Origin: Arcicella rigui
Lineage (GTDB): Bacteria; Bacteroidota; Bacteroidia; Cytophagales; Spirosomataceae
Length of the DNA stretch: 64,000 nt
Direction of reading: 5' to 3'
Assembly (NCBI RefSeq): GCF_034929435.1
Contig: NZ_JAYFUM010000005.1
Coordinates: 124,001-188,000, forward strand
The translations under genes and the position numbers were made by a program. Every line of letters begins with the position of its first letter. Position 1 is the stretch's first letter. Below, one piece after another: positions 34,297 through 43,880 of this stretch. Below the pieces are notes generated by a model, which saw only the letters and a list, made by a program, of their open reading frames with translations, was not told the origin of the DNA and made no database searches.

Positions 34297-35355
34297 TCAC
34301 GAATTCCCGACCCTTAAATATAACGAAGCAAAACGATTTATATTGACTTCGGGTGAAAGTTCTTTTCCATTCACCAAAAAATCTACAAATTGTTCGGCAA
34401 AGTATGGGGCAAGTGCTACACCTTTAGAGCCTAAACCATTAAAAATGCCAATTTGTTGAAACTCTGGGTGCATTCCTATCAATGGGCGACGGTCTTTTGT
34501 AGCTGGGCGAACACCAGCCTGATGAGCCGTAACGCTGATTGCAGGTTTCATTAATTTGTGATATTTTTCAATTAACTCCTCTTTGGCTTTTTGAGTAGGG
34601 GCAAAGTCTAATTCGTGCCAGCTATAAGTAGCTCCCAAACGGAAAGTATTCGCAGAAAGTGGCACAACGAATGCTCCTTGATTAATGATTTCTGAAAGTT
34701 CAATTCCTTCAATACTGATGTCCAATACTTCACCTTTTACAGGACTGAAGGGTAAGTAGTTGAAAAATGGATTATTGACAGCTTGAAAACCTTCACAGAA
34801 AATTGTTGTACAAGTAGCCGATAGAGCTTTTTCTGGATTAAACTTTTCGGCAATAAAAACTCCTTTTTCTTGAAAATATTTTCTGAAAGCTTCCAACATT
34901 ACTTTCAAATCGAGCCAGCCAGAATGTTTGGTTGTTACACCGCCCAAAGTACTATTCACAAGGTCTTTGTAGCGGATATTTTCAAATTCAACGGTAGCAA
35001 AATCATAAAAATCTGCCGATACTTTGTCACTCTTGAAATATGTTTGTACTTCTTTGTTCGGAAAGGGACGATATATGGGTACTGGATGTAAAAATTTTGC
35101 ATCCAGTACTTGTTCTAATTCGGTATAAAAAACTTCAAGATGAGGAAATAACTCGTCGGCGAGCCAAGTTTTCACTAATTTTCGGCCTGTTACTGGATTA
35201 TAAATACCAGCGGCAACCCGAGATGAAGAAGGGAATTCGGGGGAATCAATAATATTAATTTTTTTACCTTCACGAATGAGTAAATAGGCAAGTATCGACC
35301 CCGCCAAACCCTGTCCGACGATTAAGTAATCCAAACCTGTGGTTTCTGTTTCCAT
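34297..35355 (-). CDS. FAD-dependent amine oxidoreductase (DAO family)
   Basis: A 352-residue flavoprotein. The Rossmann motif GQGLAGSILAYLL is at about 13-25, and RVAAGIYNPVTGRKL at about 46-60 is a typical second flavin contact. The C-terminal RPATKDRRPLIGMHPE resembles the flavin-binding end of glycine oxidase (ThiO) and the MnmC oxidase domain. It likely oxidises a secondary or primary amine, but the substrate is not known, and no thi or mnm genes are near. Its stop lies ten bases before the cmk frame on the transcript side, since cmk ends at 35365, so cmk and this gene are probably one operon. Confidence 0.85.
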   Translation of the reverse strand: METETTGLDYLIVGQGLAGSILAYLLIREGKKINIIDSPEFPSSSRVAAGIYNPVTGRKLVKTWLADELFPHLEVFYTELEQVLDAKFLHPVPIYRPFPNKEVQTYFKSDKVSADFYDFATVEFENIRYKDLVNSTLGGVTTKHSGWLDLKVMLEAFRKYFQEKGVFIAEKFNPEKALSATCTTIFCEGFQAVNNPFFNYLPFSPVKGEVLDISIEGIELSEIINQGAFVVPLSANTFRLGATYSWHELDFAPTQKAKEELIEKYHKLMKPAISVTAHQAGVRPATKDRRPLIGMHPEFQQIGIFNGLGSKGVALAPYFAEQFVDFLVNGKELSPEVNINRFASLYLRVGNS

Positions 35356-35364
35356 AATTTTAGG

Positions 35365-36054
35365 CTAATTCGCCTGTTTTTCAAGGGCTTTTTGATGTAA
35401 ATCCAGAACAAAATTTACTTGTTCTTCAAGCGTCATAAACGAAGTATCCATCAATACTGCATCTTTGGCTTGTACAAGTGGTCCTTCGCTACGAGTTGAA
35501 TCTATCAAATCTCTTTGTTTGAGGTTTTCGATAATTTCCTCTAAATCAACTAATTCGTTTTTTTCGAGTAATTCTTTTTGTCTTCTTTCCGCTCTGATAA
35601 CGGTATCGGCAGTCATAAATACTTTCACTTCTGCATCTGGAAATACCTGTGTGCCGATGTCCCTTCCGTCCATCACTACGCCACGGTGTTTTGCCATTTG
35701 TTGCTGTTGAGCAACCATCGCTTTTCTAACGGCTGGAATGGCACTTACTTGGGCAACCATTTGTGAGATATACATTTTCCTAATTTCTTCCTCAACGTTC
35801 AAATCATTCAAATAAACATCACTTGCCCCTCTTTGTTGATTAAATACGAAACGAATGTGGATTTGACTAAGGGCTTTCTCTACCTCAGCTGTATCCGAGC
35901 TATTGATTTTTTGTTGGTGAAAGTACAAGCTTACCGCTCGATACATTGCACCAGTGTCGATAAAAGCATAACCCAATTGGGCTGCTACACGTTTGGCTGT
36001 TGTACTTTTTCCACAGCTTGAATGCCCGTCAAGAGCAATAATGACTTTTTTCAT
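35365..36054 (-). CDS. cmk: (d)CMP kinase
   Basis: A 229-residue nucleoside monophosphate kinase that converts CMP and dCMP to the diphosphates with ATP. The P-loop is ALDGHSSCGKST starting at about residue 7. YAFIDTGAMYRAVSLY (about 29-44) binds the nucleotide, and VVMDGRDIGTQVFPDAEVKVF (about 126-146) is the family signature. The lid has RRQKEL, and RDLIDSTRSEGPL is near residue 182. It is essential or near-essential in most bacteria. The FAD oxidoreductase gene follows 9 bases downstream on the same strand. Confidence 0.97.
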   Translation of the reverse strand: MKKVIIALDGHSSCGKSTTAKRVAAQLGYAFIDTGAMYRAVSLYFHQQKINSSDTAEVEKALSQIHIRFVFNQQRGASDVYLNDLNVEEEIRKMYISQMVAQVSAIPAVRKAMVAQQQQMAKHRGVVMDGRDIGTQVFPDAEVKVFMTADTVIRAERRQKELLEKNELVDLEEIIENLKQRDLIDSTRSEGPLVQAKDAVLMDTSFMTLEEQVNFVLDLHQKALEKQAN

Positions 36055-36141
36055 TGAAAGAGAATTTTCTAAAATAAAATGATAGAATACTAAGATTAAT
36101 TGCTTTATTCGTCTGTCGAAACCTCAGTAAATAGCGGCAAA

Positions 36142-36200
36142 GATACTTAAATGAACCATATTCAAATTTTAAGTATCAAGCTTTTGAAAGATTAATTTTG
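36142..36200 (+). promoter_or_regulatory. Candidate ade promoter with adjacent inverted repeat
   Basis: TAATTTTG at 36193-36200 matches the Bacteroidota -7 consensus TAnnTTTG, about 53 bases before the ade start. No good -33 element is seen. A 10-base inverted repeat, GATACTTAAA at 36142-36151 and TTTAAGTATC at 36168-36177, lies just upstream and could be an operator in the divergent cmk-ade spacer. Confidence 0.45.
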
Positions 36201-36252
36201 ATTCAAAAAATAAATTTCGACTAAATAATTGACAATCAAAAAAATATAAATC

Positions 36253-37896
36253 ATGCAAATTAAAGGCAATATCATCAACATTTTTGAAAAAAGTATTTAT
36301 TACGGAACAGTTGAAGTTGAACAAGGGAAAATTGTACAAATCAGAATTGAGGAAGATTCGGCGGAAAGATTGAATGAATCGTATATTCTTCCAGGTTTTG
36401 TTGATGCCCATGTACATATTGAAAGTTCGATGCTTACTCCCGTTCAATTTGCACGTTTGGCAGTAGTGCATGGCACTGTTGCAACGGTCTCAGACCCGCA
36501 CGAAATTGGGAATGTACTCGGTAAAAAAGGCGTAGAATATATGATTGAAAATGCTCGACAAACGCCTTTTAAAGTATGTTTTGGAGCTCCCTCCTGTGTA
36601 CCTGCTACGGTTTTTGAAACAGCGGGGGCGGTGATTACCCCAGCAAATATTGAAGAATTATTTCAGACCTATCCAGAAGTTGGCTACTTGGCAGAAGTAA
36701 TGAATTTTCCGGGTGTACTAAATGCCGACCCAGATATGATGGCGAAAATTGCCTTAGCTCAGAAGTACCAAAAACCAGTAGATGGCCATGCTCCGGGTTT
36801 GCGTGGGGAAGCCGCCAAACGATACATTGAAGCAGGATGCCAAACTGACCACGAGTGTTTCACGGCAGAGGAAGCTTTAGACAAGTTAAAGTATGGTATG
36901 AAAATTTTGATACGAGAAGGCTCTGCTGCTAAAAATTTCGAGGCTTTGATTGAACTTTTACCAGAATACTATCAAAGTTTAATGTTCTGTTCGGATGATA
37001 AGCATCCAGATAATTTGGTGGAAGGGCATATCAATCAATTAGTGCTAAGAGCATTGGAAAAATTTCCTACACTTATGTTTGAAATTTTACAAGTTGCTTG
37101 TGTCAATCCTGTACTTCATTATCAATTGCCAGTAGGTTTATTGCGTGAAGGCGATTCGGCAGATTTTATTGTAGTTGAAAATCTTCATAATTTTAATATT
37201 CTTCAAACCTATTTATCAGGAGAAGTAGTGGCAGAAAATGGGATTTCATTAATTCCGAATTTAGGTAGTGAAATAGTGAATCAGTTCGACTGTAAACCCA
37301 AAACGCCTGAACAGTTTCAGATAAGGGCTGAAAGTAATGTAGTGAAGGTTATTGAGGTCTTAGATGGGCAATTGATTACGCTACAATCCGAGCATGAAAT
37401 GCAAAGTTTTAATAACGTAATTCAAACTAATTTATTGCAGGACATTTTGAAGATAGCCGTTGTGAACAGATACTCGGAGGCAGATCCAGCAATAGGTTTT
37501 ATCAAAAATTTTGGCTTGAAAGAAGGAGCAATTGCTTCATCAGTGGCACATGATTCACATAATATTATTGCGGTAGGCGTTGATGATGCTTCGATTGCAG
37601 CGGTTGTCAATTTAATCATTGAAGCAAAAGGCGGAGTAGCTGCAATTGCACAAAACGGAGAAAAAAAACTGTTAAAGCTACCAATTGCTGGTATTATGTC
37701 GGGAAATGATGGATATGCCGTTGCCAAAGAATATTCTGCCATAGACAAATTTGCCAAAGATTTAGGATGTACTTTGCATTCTCCCTTTATGAGTCTATCA
37801 TTTATGGGGCTTTTAGTAATTCCGAAGCTAAAGCTGTCCGACCTTGGCCTGTTTGATGGAGAAAAATTTTCACTAACCAGCTTGTTTGTTAAATAA
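36253..37896 (+). CDS. ade: Adenine deaminase
   Basis: A 547-residue amidohydrolase that converts adenine to hypoxanthine and ammonia in purine salvage. The N-terminal composite domain leads into LPGFVDAHVHIESSMLTP (about 46-63), whose HVH binds a metal. TVATVSDPHEIGNVLG (about 80-95), PVDGHAPGL and CFTAEEALDKL follow, as in bacterial Ade. The C-terminal 150 residues include VAHDSHNIIAVG and LPIAGIMS, typical of this long-form deaminase. It stands alone, with cmk divergent and the SusC locus 240 bases downstream. Confidence 0.95.
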   Translation: MQIKGNIINIFEKSIYYGTVEVEQGKIVQIRIEEDSAERLNESYILPGFVDAHVHIESSMLTPVQFARLAVVHGTVATVSDPHEIGNVLGKKGVEYMIENARQTPFKVCFGAPSCVPATVFETAGAVITPANIEELFQTYPEVGYLAEVMNFPGVLNADPDMMAKIALAQKYQKPVDGHAPGLRGEAAKRYIEAGCQTDHECFTAEEALDKLKYGMKILIREGSAAKNFEALIELLPEYYQSLMFCSDDKHPDNLVEGHINQLVLRALEKFPTLMFEILQVACVNPVLHYQLPVGLLREGDSADFIVVENLHNFNILQTYLSGEVVAENGISLIPNLGSEIVNQFDCKPKTPEQFQIRAESNVVKVIEVLDGQLITLQSEHEMQSFNNVIQTNLLQDILKIAVVNRYSEADPAIGFIKNFGLKEGAIASSVAHDSHNIIAVGVDDASIAAVVNLIIEAKGGVAAIAQNGEKKLLKLPIAGIMSGNDGYAVAKEYSAIDKFAKDLGCTLHSPFMSLSFMGLLVIPKLKLSDLGLFDGEKFSLTSLFVK

Positions 37897-38135
37897 TTTA
37901 ACTAATTTTAACATCTCAATAACAAAATGTTATTGTTACAATTCATCAATCCAAACTAAAAAACACGCCACTTTCCTTCATTAGAAGAATTGTGTCCTAT
38001 CCGTTTATGGACAAATTTCTAATTAATCCTGTTTTTTTTAGTAATCAAATATTCCCATACTTGATATGGTATTGATGATTTATTGTGTTTAAAAAAATAT
38101 TTCTTCAATTTTTCAACCTAAAACCCAAAAACGCA

Positions 38136-41100
38136 ATGAGAAAATTTTTACTCATTACATCAGTGCTTTTGTTGGCTTTAATCGGGCAGACGTTTGCACA
38201 AGACAGGCAAATCACTGGTAAAGTGGTTTCAGCAGAGGATGACTCTCCACTACCAGGTGTAAGTATTGTTGTTAAAGGTACTTCAAGAGGTACAACTACA
38301 ACAGCGAATGGTACATACAAAATTAGTGTACCGAACGGAGCAACACTTACTTTTTCATTCGTAGGTTTTGATTCTAAATCAATTGCTGTTGGTAGCCAAT
38401 CGGTAATTAATGTTTCGCTTGGTGCTAACACTTCACAGCTTCAAGAAGTAGTAGTTACGGCTTTAGGGGTTACTCGTCAAAAAGAATCTTTAGGTTATTC
38501 TACAACCAGTGTAAAAGGTGGAGAACTTAACCAAGCTAAGGCTGTTTCAGTAGCAAGTGCTTTACAAGGTAAAGTTTCAGGTCTTCAAATCAATACTGTT
38601 AATAACGGTGTAAACCCTTCAAACCGTGTGGTTTTACGTGGTAACCGTTCATTATTAGGTAACAACGAAGCTTTGATTGTTGTGGATGGTACAGTAGCAC
38701 CATCAGATGTGTTGAACTATTTGAACCCAAATGATATTGATGACGTAACTGTATTGAAAGGTGCTAACGCTGCTGCTCTTTATGGTTCAGATGCTTCAAA
38801 CGGTGCGTTAATCATTACTACTAAAAAAGGTTCTGTGGGTGCTCCAAAAATTTCAGTTTCTAATACTACTTATATTGAAGAAATAAGCTTCATGCCTAAG
38901 TTACAAGAAAGATTTGGTAGTGGTACAGAATCTTATAGCCGTACTTATATTCCTTTTGAAAACCAATCTTACGGTCCAGAATATACAACTGGTGATGTAT
39001 TAGTAAGTGGTGCTGGTATTCAAAAAGGTACAAGTGTTGACTTAGGGATGCCTTTGGAAGATGGAACAATCCAAAAAACTTCTTACACAAACAAAGCAAA
39101 CTCTAAGTTGAATTCTTACGATAAAGGTGTTACTACTCAGTCTGCGGTATCGCTTTCTGTTGGTGATAAAGCAAGTACTTTCTTTATTTCGGCTCAACAA
39201 AACAATACAAAAGCAATTGTTCCGGGTGATACAAAAGTTCAAACTACTATCCGTACAAATGCTTCGCATGAATATGGTAAGTTTAAAGGTGCTTTCAATA
39301 TCGGTTATACAAGCAATACTATTGACTTTACTACTTCAGATTTCTATAACAACGTATTGAACACAGGTGGACAAGTACCTCTTGACCAATACAGAAACTG
39401 GAGAGATTTCAAAAATGCTGATGGTTCATTGAACTACGCACACCCTAACAACTACTATAATGCTTATTTCTATTCTCCATTCTTCTTTAAAGATGTAAAC
39501 CGTAGAAAAGAAGTAAACACAAACTTAACTGGTAACGTTGAGCTTTCTTACAAAGCTACTTCATGGTTGAGTTTCTTAGGTCGTGTGGGTATCACTAAAA
39601 AAGATTACAACGGAAAAGCTTATCAAGAGAAATTCAGATATAGCGATTATGCGAAAAGCGTTGCAGATTTCTCAGAAGCTCAAAACGATTTAAATGGATT
39701 TAATTTTGATTATAATTCAAGCGAGAGCCGTTTGAGTTCTGACTTCTTCTTGACAGCAGAGAAAAAAATCGGTAAATTCTCAGGTACTTTAATCGCAGGT
39801 ATCAACAATAAAGAGACAACTCAGAAATTTGTTAATGCTACTGCAAACTCATTGGTTATTCCTGGTTTATACAACGTAACTAACCGTATTGGCGAAGCAG
39901 GAGCTTCGGCTTCAGATTTTAAGAGCCGTTTGTTCGGTGCTTATGCAGACTTATCTGTTACTTATAATAACTACCTTTCATTACACGTATCTGGTCGTAA
40001 CGACTGGTCTTCATTGTTGAGCAAAGCAAACCGTTCATTCTTCTATCCAGGTGCTGACCTTTCATTAGTGTTGACAGAAGCTGTTCCAGCATTGAAAGAA
40101 TTAACTTTCTTGAATTTTGCTAAAGTAAGATTAGCGGCTACTAAAGTGGGTGGTATCAACGTTGGTCCTTATGCTTTACAAACTACTTTCGGAACGGGTA
40201 ACTTCCCTTATGGTAGCTTAGCTGGTTATTCAGTAGGAAACACTTTACCTGACCCTAACTTAACTCCAGAATTTACAAATTCTTATGAAATCGGTGGTGA
40301 GTTTGGTTTCTTGAACAACAGAGTAAACTTAGAAGTTGCTTACTATACACAGAAAACAACTGGTCAAACAGTATCAATTTCTACTTCACAAGCAACAGGT
40401 TATAACAGTGCTTTGATTAACGCTGGTACAGTTCAAAACTCTGGTTTTGAATTAGACTTGAAAACTACTCCAGTGAAACTAGCGAATGGCTTCAAATGGG
40501 ATTTCAACATCAACTTTAGCCAAGTAGATAACAAAGTACTTGAGTTATACCAAGGAATTAACGAGTTGAACCTTTCTAACTATTATGGTTTAACAAGTGA
40601 TGCTTCTTTAGGACAAGTATTCGCAACAGTTGGTGAGCAGTATCCAGTAATTAAAGTAGTAGCTTACAAACGTGACCCAGAAGGCCGTGTAATTGTAAAC
40701 TCTCAAACAGGTTATCCAACGGTTGCTACTGGTTTGAAAACTATCGGACAGTCTAACCCTAAATACAGATTAGGTTTAACAACAAACTTGAAATACAAAG
40801 GATTCGGACTTAATGCAGTAGCTGAATATCGTGGAGGAAACTATGTTTATCATGGTTTAGCAAGTACAATGTGGTTTACAGGTGTTGCTTCTGCAACAGC
40901 ATCTTACGGACGTGAGCGTTTTGTATTCCCTAACTCAGTAATTCAAAATGCTGATGGAACTTTCACTCCAAACACAACTGTAACAGTGAAAGATGGTGGT
41001 TTAGGTGCATGGGATAGTAACCTTCGTCGTTATGGTGAAAACTTTGTTACAAGTGCTGCTTTCTGGAAACTTCGTGAAATTGCTTTCACTTATGATGTTC

Positions 41101-41306
41101 CTAAGTCAGTTTTATCTTCGACTAAATTCATTAAAAGTGCTTCAGTTGGTATCGTAGGACGTAACTTGATTACTTTACTTCCAAAAGAAAACCTTTACAC
41201 TGACCCTGAGTTTGCGAACACTACTTCTAACGCAGTTGGTTTGAACAACACTGGTCAAACGCCTCCAACTCGTACTTATGGTTTCACAGTTAATTTAGGA
41301 TTCTAA
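38136..41306 (+). CDS. SusC/RagA family TonB-linked outer membrane receptor
   Basis: A 1056-residue TonB-dependent transporter. After the signal peptide (MRKFLLITSVLLLALIGQTFA), a carboxypeptidase-regulatory-like domain (about 25-105) begins ITGKVVSAEDDSPLPGVSIVVKG. The plug domain (about 115-235) contains the SusC box VTVLKGANAAALYGSDASNG. The 22-stranded barrel fills the rest and ends in TYGFTVNLGF. It imports an oligosaccharide or glycoside captured with the SusD partner encoded 63 bases downstream. The codons are strongly biased to GGT, GCT, AAC and ACT, unlike the neighbouring genes, which suggests high expression. The ATG at 38136 was chosen because an upstream in-frame start lacks a signal peptide. 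Confidence 0.96.
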   Translation: MRKFLLITSVLLLALIGQTFAQDRQITGKVVSAEDDSPLPGVSIVVKGTSRGTTTTANGTYKISVPNGATLTFSFVGFDSKSIAVGSQSVINVSLGANTSQLQEVVVTALGVTRQKESLGYSTTSVKGGELNQAKAVSVASALQGKVSGLQINTVNNGVNPSNRVVLRGNRSLLGNNEALIVVDGTVAPSDVLNYLNPNDIDDVTVLKGANAAALYGSDASNGALIITTKKGSVGAPKISVSNTTYIEEISFMPKLQERFGSGTESYSRTYIPFENQSYGPEYTTGDVLVSGAGIQKGTSVDLGMPLEDGTIQKTSYTNKANSKLNSYDKGVTTQSAVSLSVGDKASTFFISAQQNNTKAIVPGDTKVQTTIRTNASHEYGKFKGAFNIGYTSNTIDFTTSDFYNNVLNTGGQVPLDQYRNWRDFKNADGSLNYAHPNNYYNAYFYSPFFFKDVNRRKEVNTNLTGNVELSYKATSWLSFLGRVGITKKDYNGKAYQEKFRYSDYAKSVADFSEAQNDLNGFNFDYNSSESRLSSDFFLTAEKKIGKFSGTLIAGINNKETTQKFVNATANSLVIPGLYNVTNRIGEAGASASDFKSRLFGAYADLSVTYNNYLSLHVSGRNDWSSLLSKANRSFFYPGADLSLVLTEAVPALKELTFLNFAKVRLAATKVGGINVGPYALQTTFGTGNFPYGSLAGYSVGNTLPDPNLTPEFTNSYEIGGEFGFLNNRVNLEVAYYTQKTTGQTVSISTSQATGYNSALINAGTVQNSGFELDLKTTPVKLANGFKWDFNINFSQVDNKVLELYQGINELNLSNYYGLTSDASLGQVFATVGEQYPVIKVVAYKRDPEGRVIVNSQTGYPTVATGLKTIGQSNPKYRLGLTTNLKYKGFGLNAVAEYRGGNYVYHGLASTMWFTGVASATASYGRERFVFPNSVIQNADGTFTPNTTVTVKDGGLGAWDSNLRRYGENFVTSAAFWKLREIAFTYDVPKSVLSSTKFIKSASVGIVGRNLITLLPKENLYTDPEFANTTSNAVGLNNTGQTPPTRTYGFTVNLGF

Positions 41307-41369
41307 GTCAAAAATCAGTTAAATACTTGTCAATCAGATAAATATTTTACGTTCAAATAGAAATTCAAA

Positions 41370-42839
41370 ATGAAAAGAAAAATATATTCAATCCTTACCG
41401 CAACAGCTCTTCTATTTTTGGGAGGTTGTACTGGAGATTATCTCGATATTAACGATAACCCCAACCAAGCGGTATCTGCAACGCCAGAATTAGTATTATC
41501 AAATGCTTTGAATACTACTGCTGGAAGACTTGGTCATAACCAAATTGGTAACTTCTTCGGAGGATACTGGGCTCCATCTGGTAGCTACTCTGGTTTCATC
41601 GAAGAACGTCAGTTTGACTATGGTGCTACTTATGGTACTGGTGTTTGGAATGGCTGTTATGATAACTTAACTGACTATAAATATATTTTAGATAAAGCTG
41701 AAGAGCAGAAATGGAAAGCAGTTTCAGGTATTGCTAAAGTAATGATGGCTTATAACTATCAAATTTTAGTAGATGCTTATGGTAATATTCCATATTCTGA
41801 TGCTTTAAAAGGTACAACTGCGATTCGTCCTAAATATGATGATGCTCAAACGGTTTATAATAACTTGGTAGCTTTATTAGATGCAGCATCAACAGATTTG
41901 AAAGTGGCTATTTCGGGTGACAACCCAAGCCCTGGTGCTCAGGACATCGTTTTCAAAGGAGATTTAACTAAATGGAGAAAGTTTGCAAATACACTTCGTT
42001 TAAGACTTTTGATACGTCAAACAAACGTTAGTGGTAAAGATTTAAAAACTGAAATTGCTAAAGTTGTAGCTGAAGGTGCAGGTTTCTTAGGAGCTGGTGC
42101 TACTGTTACTTCTACGCCGGGTTATTTGAAAACTTCTGGTAAGCAAAACCCATTCTGGGAAAACTATGTACAAAATGCAGCCGGTGGTGATGCTGGTACA
42201 AAACAAGCTTATGTTTGTTCTGCTTTCTTCATCAATACACTTCAAGATGATTTGAAAGACCCACGTTTGTCTCGTTTAGCGGCTAAAAATAATGCTGGTA
42301 TTTATGTAGGTGTACCACTTGGCGAAGGTAACGATGCCAACCTTTTCCCTAAACGTTCTTGGTTTGGTCCTGCTATCATTAAGTCGTTCGACCAACCAAT
42401 GATTTTGATGACTGCTGCTGAAAGTTTCTTCTTACAAGCTGAGGCTGTTCAAAGAGGTTTTATGACTGGCGATGCAAAAGCATTGTATGAAGCAGGTATT
42501 ACAGAAGCATTTACAGCGGCTGGTTTAACTGCTGCTGACGCTGCTACTTATTATGGTTCAAGTATTGTAAATGCAAGCTGGGCAGGTTCTCCTGATAAAA
42601 TTGAAGCTATCATTACTCAGAAATGGGTAGCAATGTTCAGCTTAACTGGTTTTGAAGCTTGGAGTGAATTCCGTAGAACAGGTTTCCCTAAAGTACCTTT
42701 AGCTACGAAAGCTATTCAAGCAAAAGCTCCACAACGTTTGTTTTATCCTACTTCTGAGATTTCAACAAATGCTGAAAACGTGGCGGCACAAAATGTTACC
42801 AGCCAATTTGATAATAAAATCTTCTGGGCTAAGAAATAA
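41370..42839 (+). CDS. SusD/RagB family nutrient-binding lipoprotein
   Basis: A 489-residue surface lipoprotein. The signal peptide ends in the lipobox LFLGGC (Cys20), followed by TGDYLDINDNPN, the usual opening of the SusD-like PF12771 group. The helical repeats of the fold run through MMAYNYQILVDAYGNIPYSDAL, and the C-terminal part contains QKWVAMFSLTGFEAWSEFRRTGFP. It captures the substrate and hands it to the SusC channel. Codon bias matches that of the susC gene, and together they form one operon with the following DUF1735 gene. The ligand cannot be read from sequence. Confidence 0.95.
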   Translation: MKRKIYSILTATALLFLGGCTGDYLDINDNPNQAVSATPELVLSNALNTTAGRLGHNQIGNFFGGYWAPSGSYSGFIEERQFDYGATYGTGVWNGCYDNLTDYKYILDKAEEQKWKAVSGIAKVMMAYNYQILVDAYGNIPYSDALKGTTAIRPKYDDAQTVYNNLVALLDAASTDLKVAISGDNPSPGAQDIVFKGDLTKWRKFANTLRLRLLIRQTNVSGKDLKTEIAKVVAEGAGFLGAGATVTSTPGYLKTSGKQNPFWENYVQNAAGGDAGTKQAYVCSAFFINTLQDDLKDPRLSRLAAKNNAGIYVGVPLGEGNDANLFPKRSWFGPAIIKSFDQPMILMTAAESFFLQAEAVQRGFMTGDAKALYEAGITEAFTAAGLTAADAATYYGSSIVNASWAGSPDKIEAIITQKWVAMFSLTGFEAWSEFRRTGFPKVPLATKAIQAKAPQRLFYPTSEISTNAENVAAQNVTSQFDNKIFWAKK

Positions 42840-42921
42840 TATAATTTGATAAGTTGAAGGTTTGAGTTGAAAGACACTCAAACCAACACATTACTCAATT
42901 TTTAACATTAGCAATTATAAA

Positions 42922-43776
42922 ATGAAAAGAATAATAAAATCAGGTCTGATACTTTTTGCTACGATTATCGGACTAAGCAGTTGTTTAGAGGACAAAGGCT
43001 ATACAGACATTATCAATGCTGTCGGAGCAGAACCAATCGTAAGTATCTTCGGAAATGCGGGTGGTTCATTACAAACTGGAAAATTCAAAATTGATACTTT
43101 AGTAGATGTAACTTATAAAGTAAATCTTGGTTCTGTAAATACTTTAGACAAAGATTTAGCTTTAACAATGGGTGTAACTACTGCTGCAACAGACTTCTTG
43201 AAAGCAACAAATGCTACAAGAGCTGCCGCTGGCGATGATCCTTACGTAGCATTACCAACTTCTGCTTATACTTTTGTGAATCCAGTAATCAAAGCAGGTA
43301 CAAGAGATGCAGATTTTACTGTAAAAGTAAAACTTCCTAAAACGCTTGATTTATCTAAAGAATACGTTATTCCAGTAGGTATTACTGATGCAAGCGGTGT
43401 GAAAATCAGTAGCAACTTGGGCTTTATGAATATCTTCGTTGGAGGTACTCCTAACCAATACGACGGTACTTACCAATCAACTGGTTATTTCTCTCACCCA
43501 AGTGCTCCTCGTGCTATCAATAGAGAAAAGCATTTGGCTACTATTGATAAAAATACTTCTGAAACTGAGTTTGCAGATTTAGGTTATATCATGTGGTTGA
43601 AAGTGAACAAAGACAACACTGTTACGATTATTCCAAAAGGTGCTGCTGCTGATTTGGCTGGTCCATTCGAGCAAACTGGCGTGAATAAATATGACCCTGC
43701 TACCAAAACATTTACATTGAATTATCAATACAATGTTGGTACTCGTGTTATCACTGAAACAATCAAGAAAAACTAA
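42922..43776 (+). CDS. DUF1735-domain lipoprotein of the Sus locus
   Basis: A 284-residue lipoprotein: the signal peptide ends in LSSC (Cys21). The N-terminal half (about 50-155) is a DUF1735 (BT_3987-type) domain, with KVNLGSVNTLDKDLALTMGV and the strand YVIPVGITDASGVKI. The C-terminal half (from about residue 175) is a second beta-rich domain starting PNQYDGTYQSTGYF. Such proteins are encoded at the end of Sus operons and probably help bind glycan at the surface. A strong terminator follows directly, so the operon is susC-susD-this gene. Confidence 0.9.
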   Translation: MKRIIKSGLILFATIIGLSSCLEDKGYTDIINAVGAEPIVSIFGNAGGSLQTGKFKIDTLVDVTYKVNLGSVNTLDKDLALTMGVTTAATDFLKATNATRAAAGDDPYVALPTSAYTFVNPVIKAGTRDADFTVKVKLPKTLDLSKEYVIPVGITDASGVKISSNLGFMNIFVGGTPNQYDGTYQSTGYFSHPSAPRAINREKHLATIDKNTSETEFADLGYIMWLKVNKDNTVTIIPKGAAADLAGPFEQTGVNKYDPATKTFTLNYQYNVGTRVITETIKKN

Positions 43777-43795
43777 TTTTAGTTTTTCTGTCTGG

Positions 43796-43825
43796 AAAGG
43801 GTCGCTATACAGCGACCCTTTTTTT
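43796..43825 (+). terminator. Rho-independent terminator of the Sus operon
   Basis: AAAGGGTCGCT (43796-43806) and AGCGACCCTTT (43811-43821) form a perfect 11-base stem with a 4-base loop ATAC and a run of seven T. It is the strongest terminator in the window and separates the Sus operon from the GMC oxidoreductase gene. Confidence 0.95.
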
Positions 43826-43880
43826 GTGGCTTTTCTTCTAAATTTATCTTAAATTGATACTCAAATCAACAAACCTAAAA

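Noticed and set aside
37422..37757. Minus-strand open frame of 111 codons in the ade gene
   Set aside because: It is antisense to the conserved C-terminal domain of adenine deaminase.
37918..37934. AT-only hairpin after ade (AATAACA and TGTTATT)
   Set aside because: The 7-base stem lacks a T run and is likely to occur by chance in such AT-rich DNA.
38105..38431. Minus-strand open frame of 108 codons at the start of the SusC gene
   Set aside because: It is antisense to the signal peptide and first domain of SusC, and the strong codon bias supports the SusC frame.
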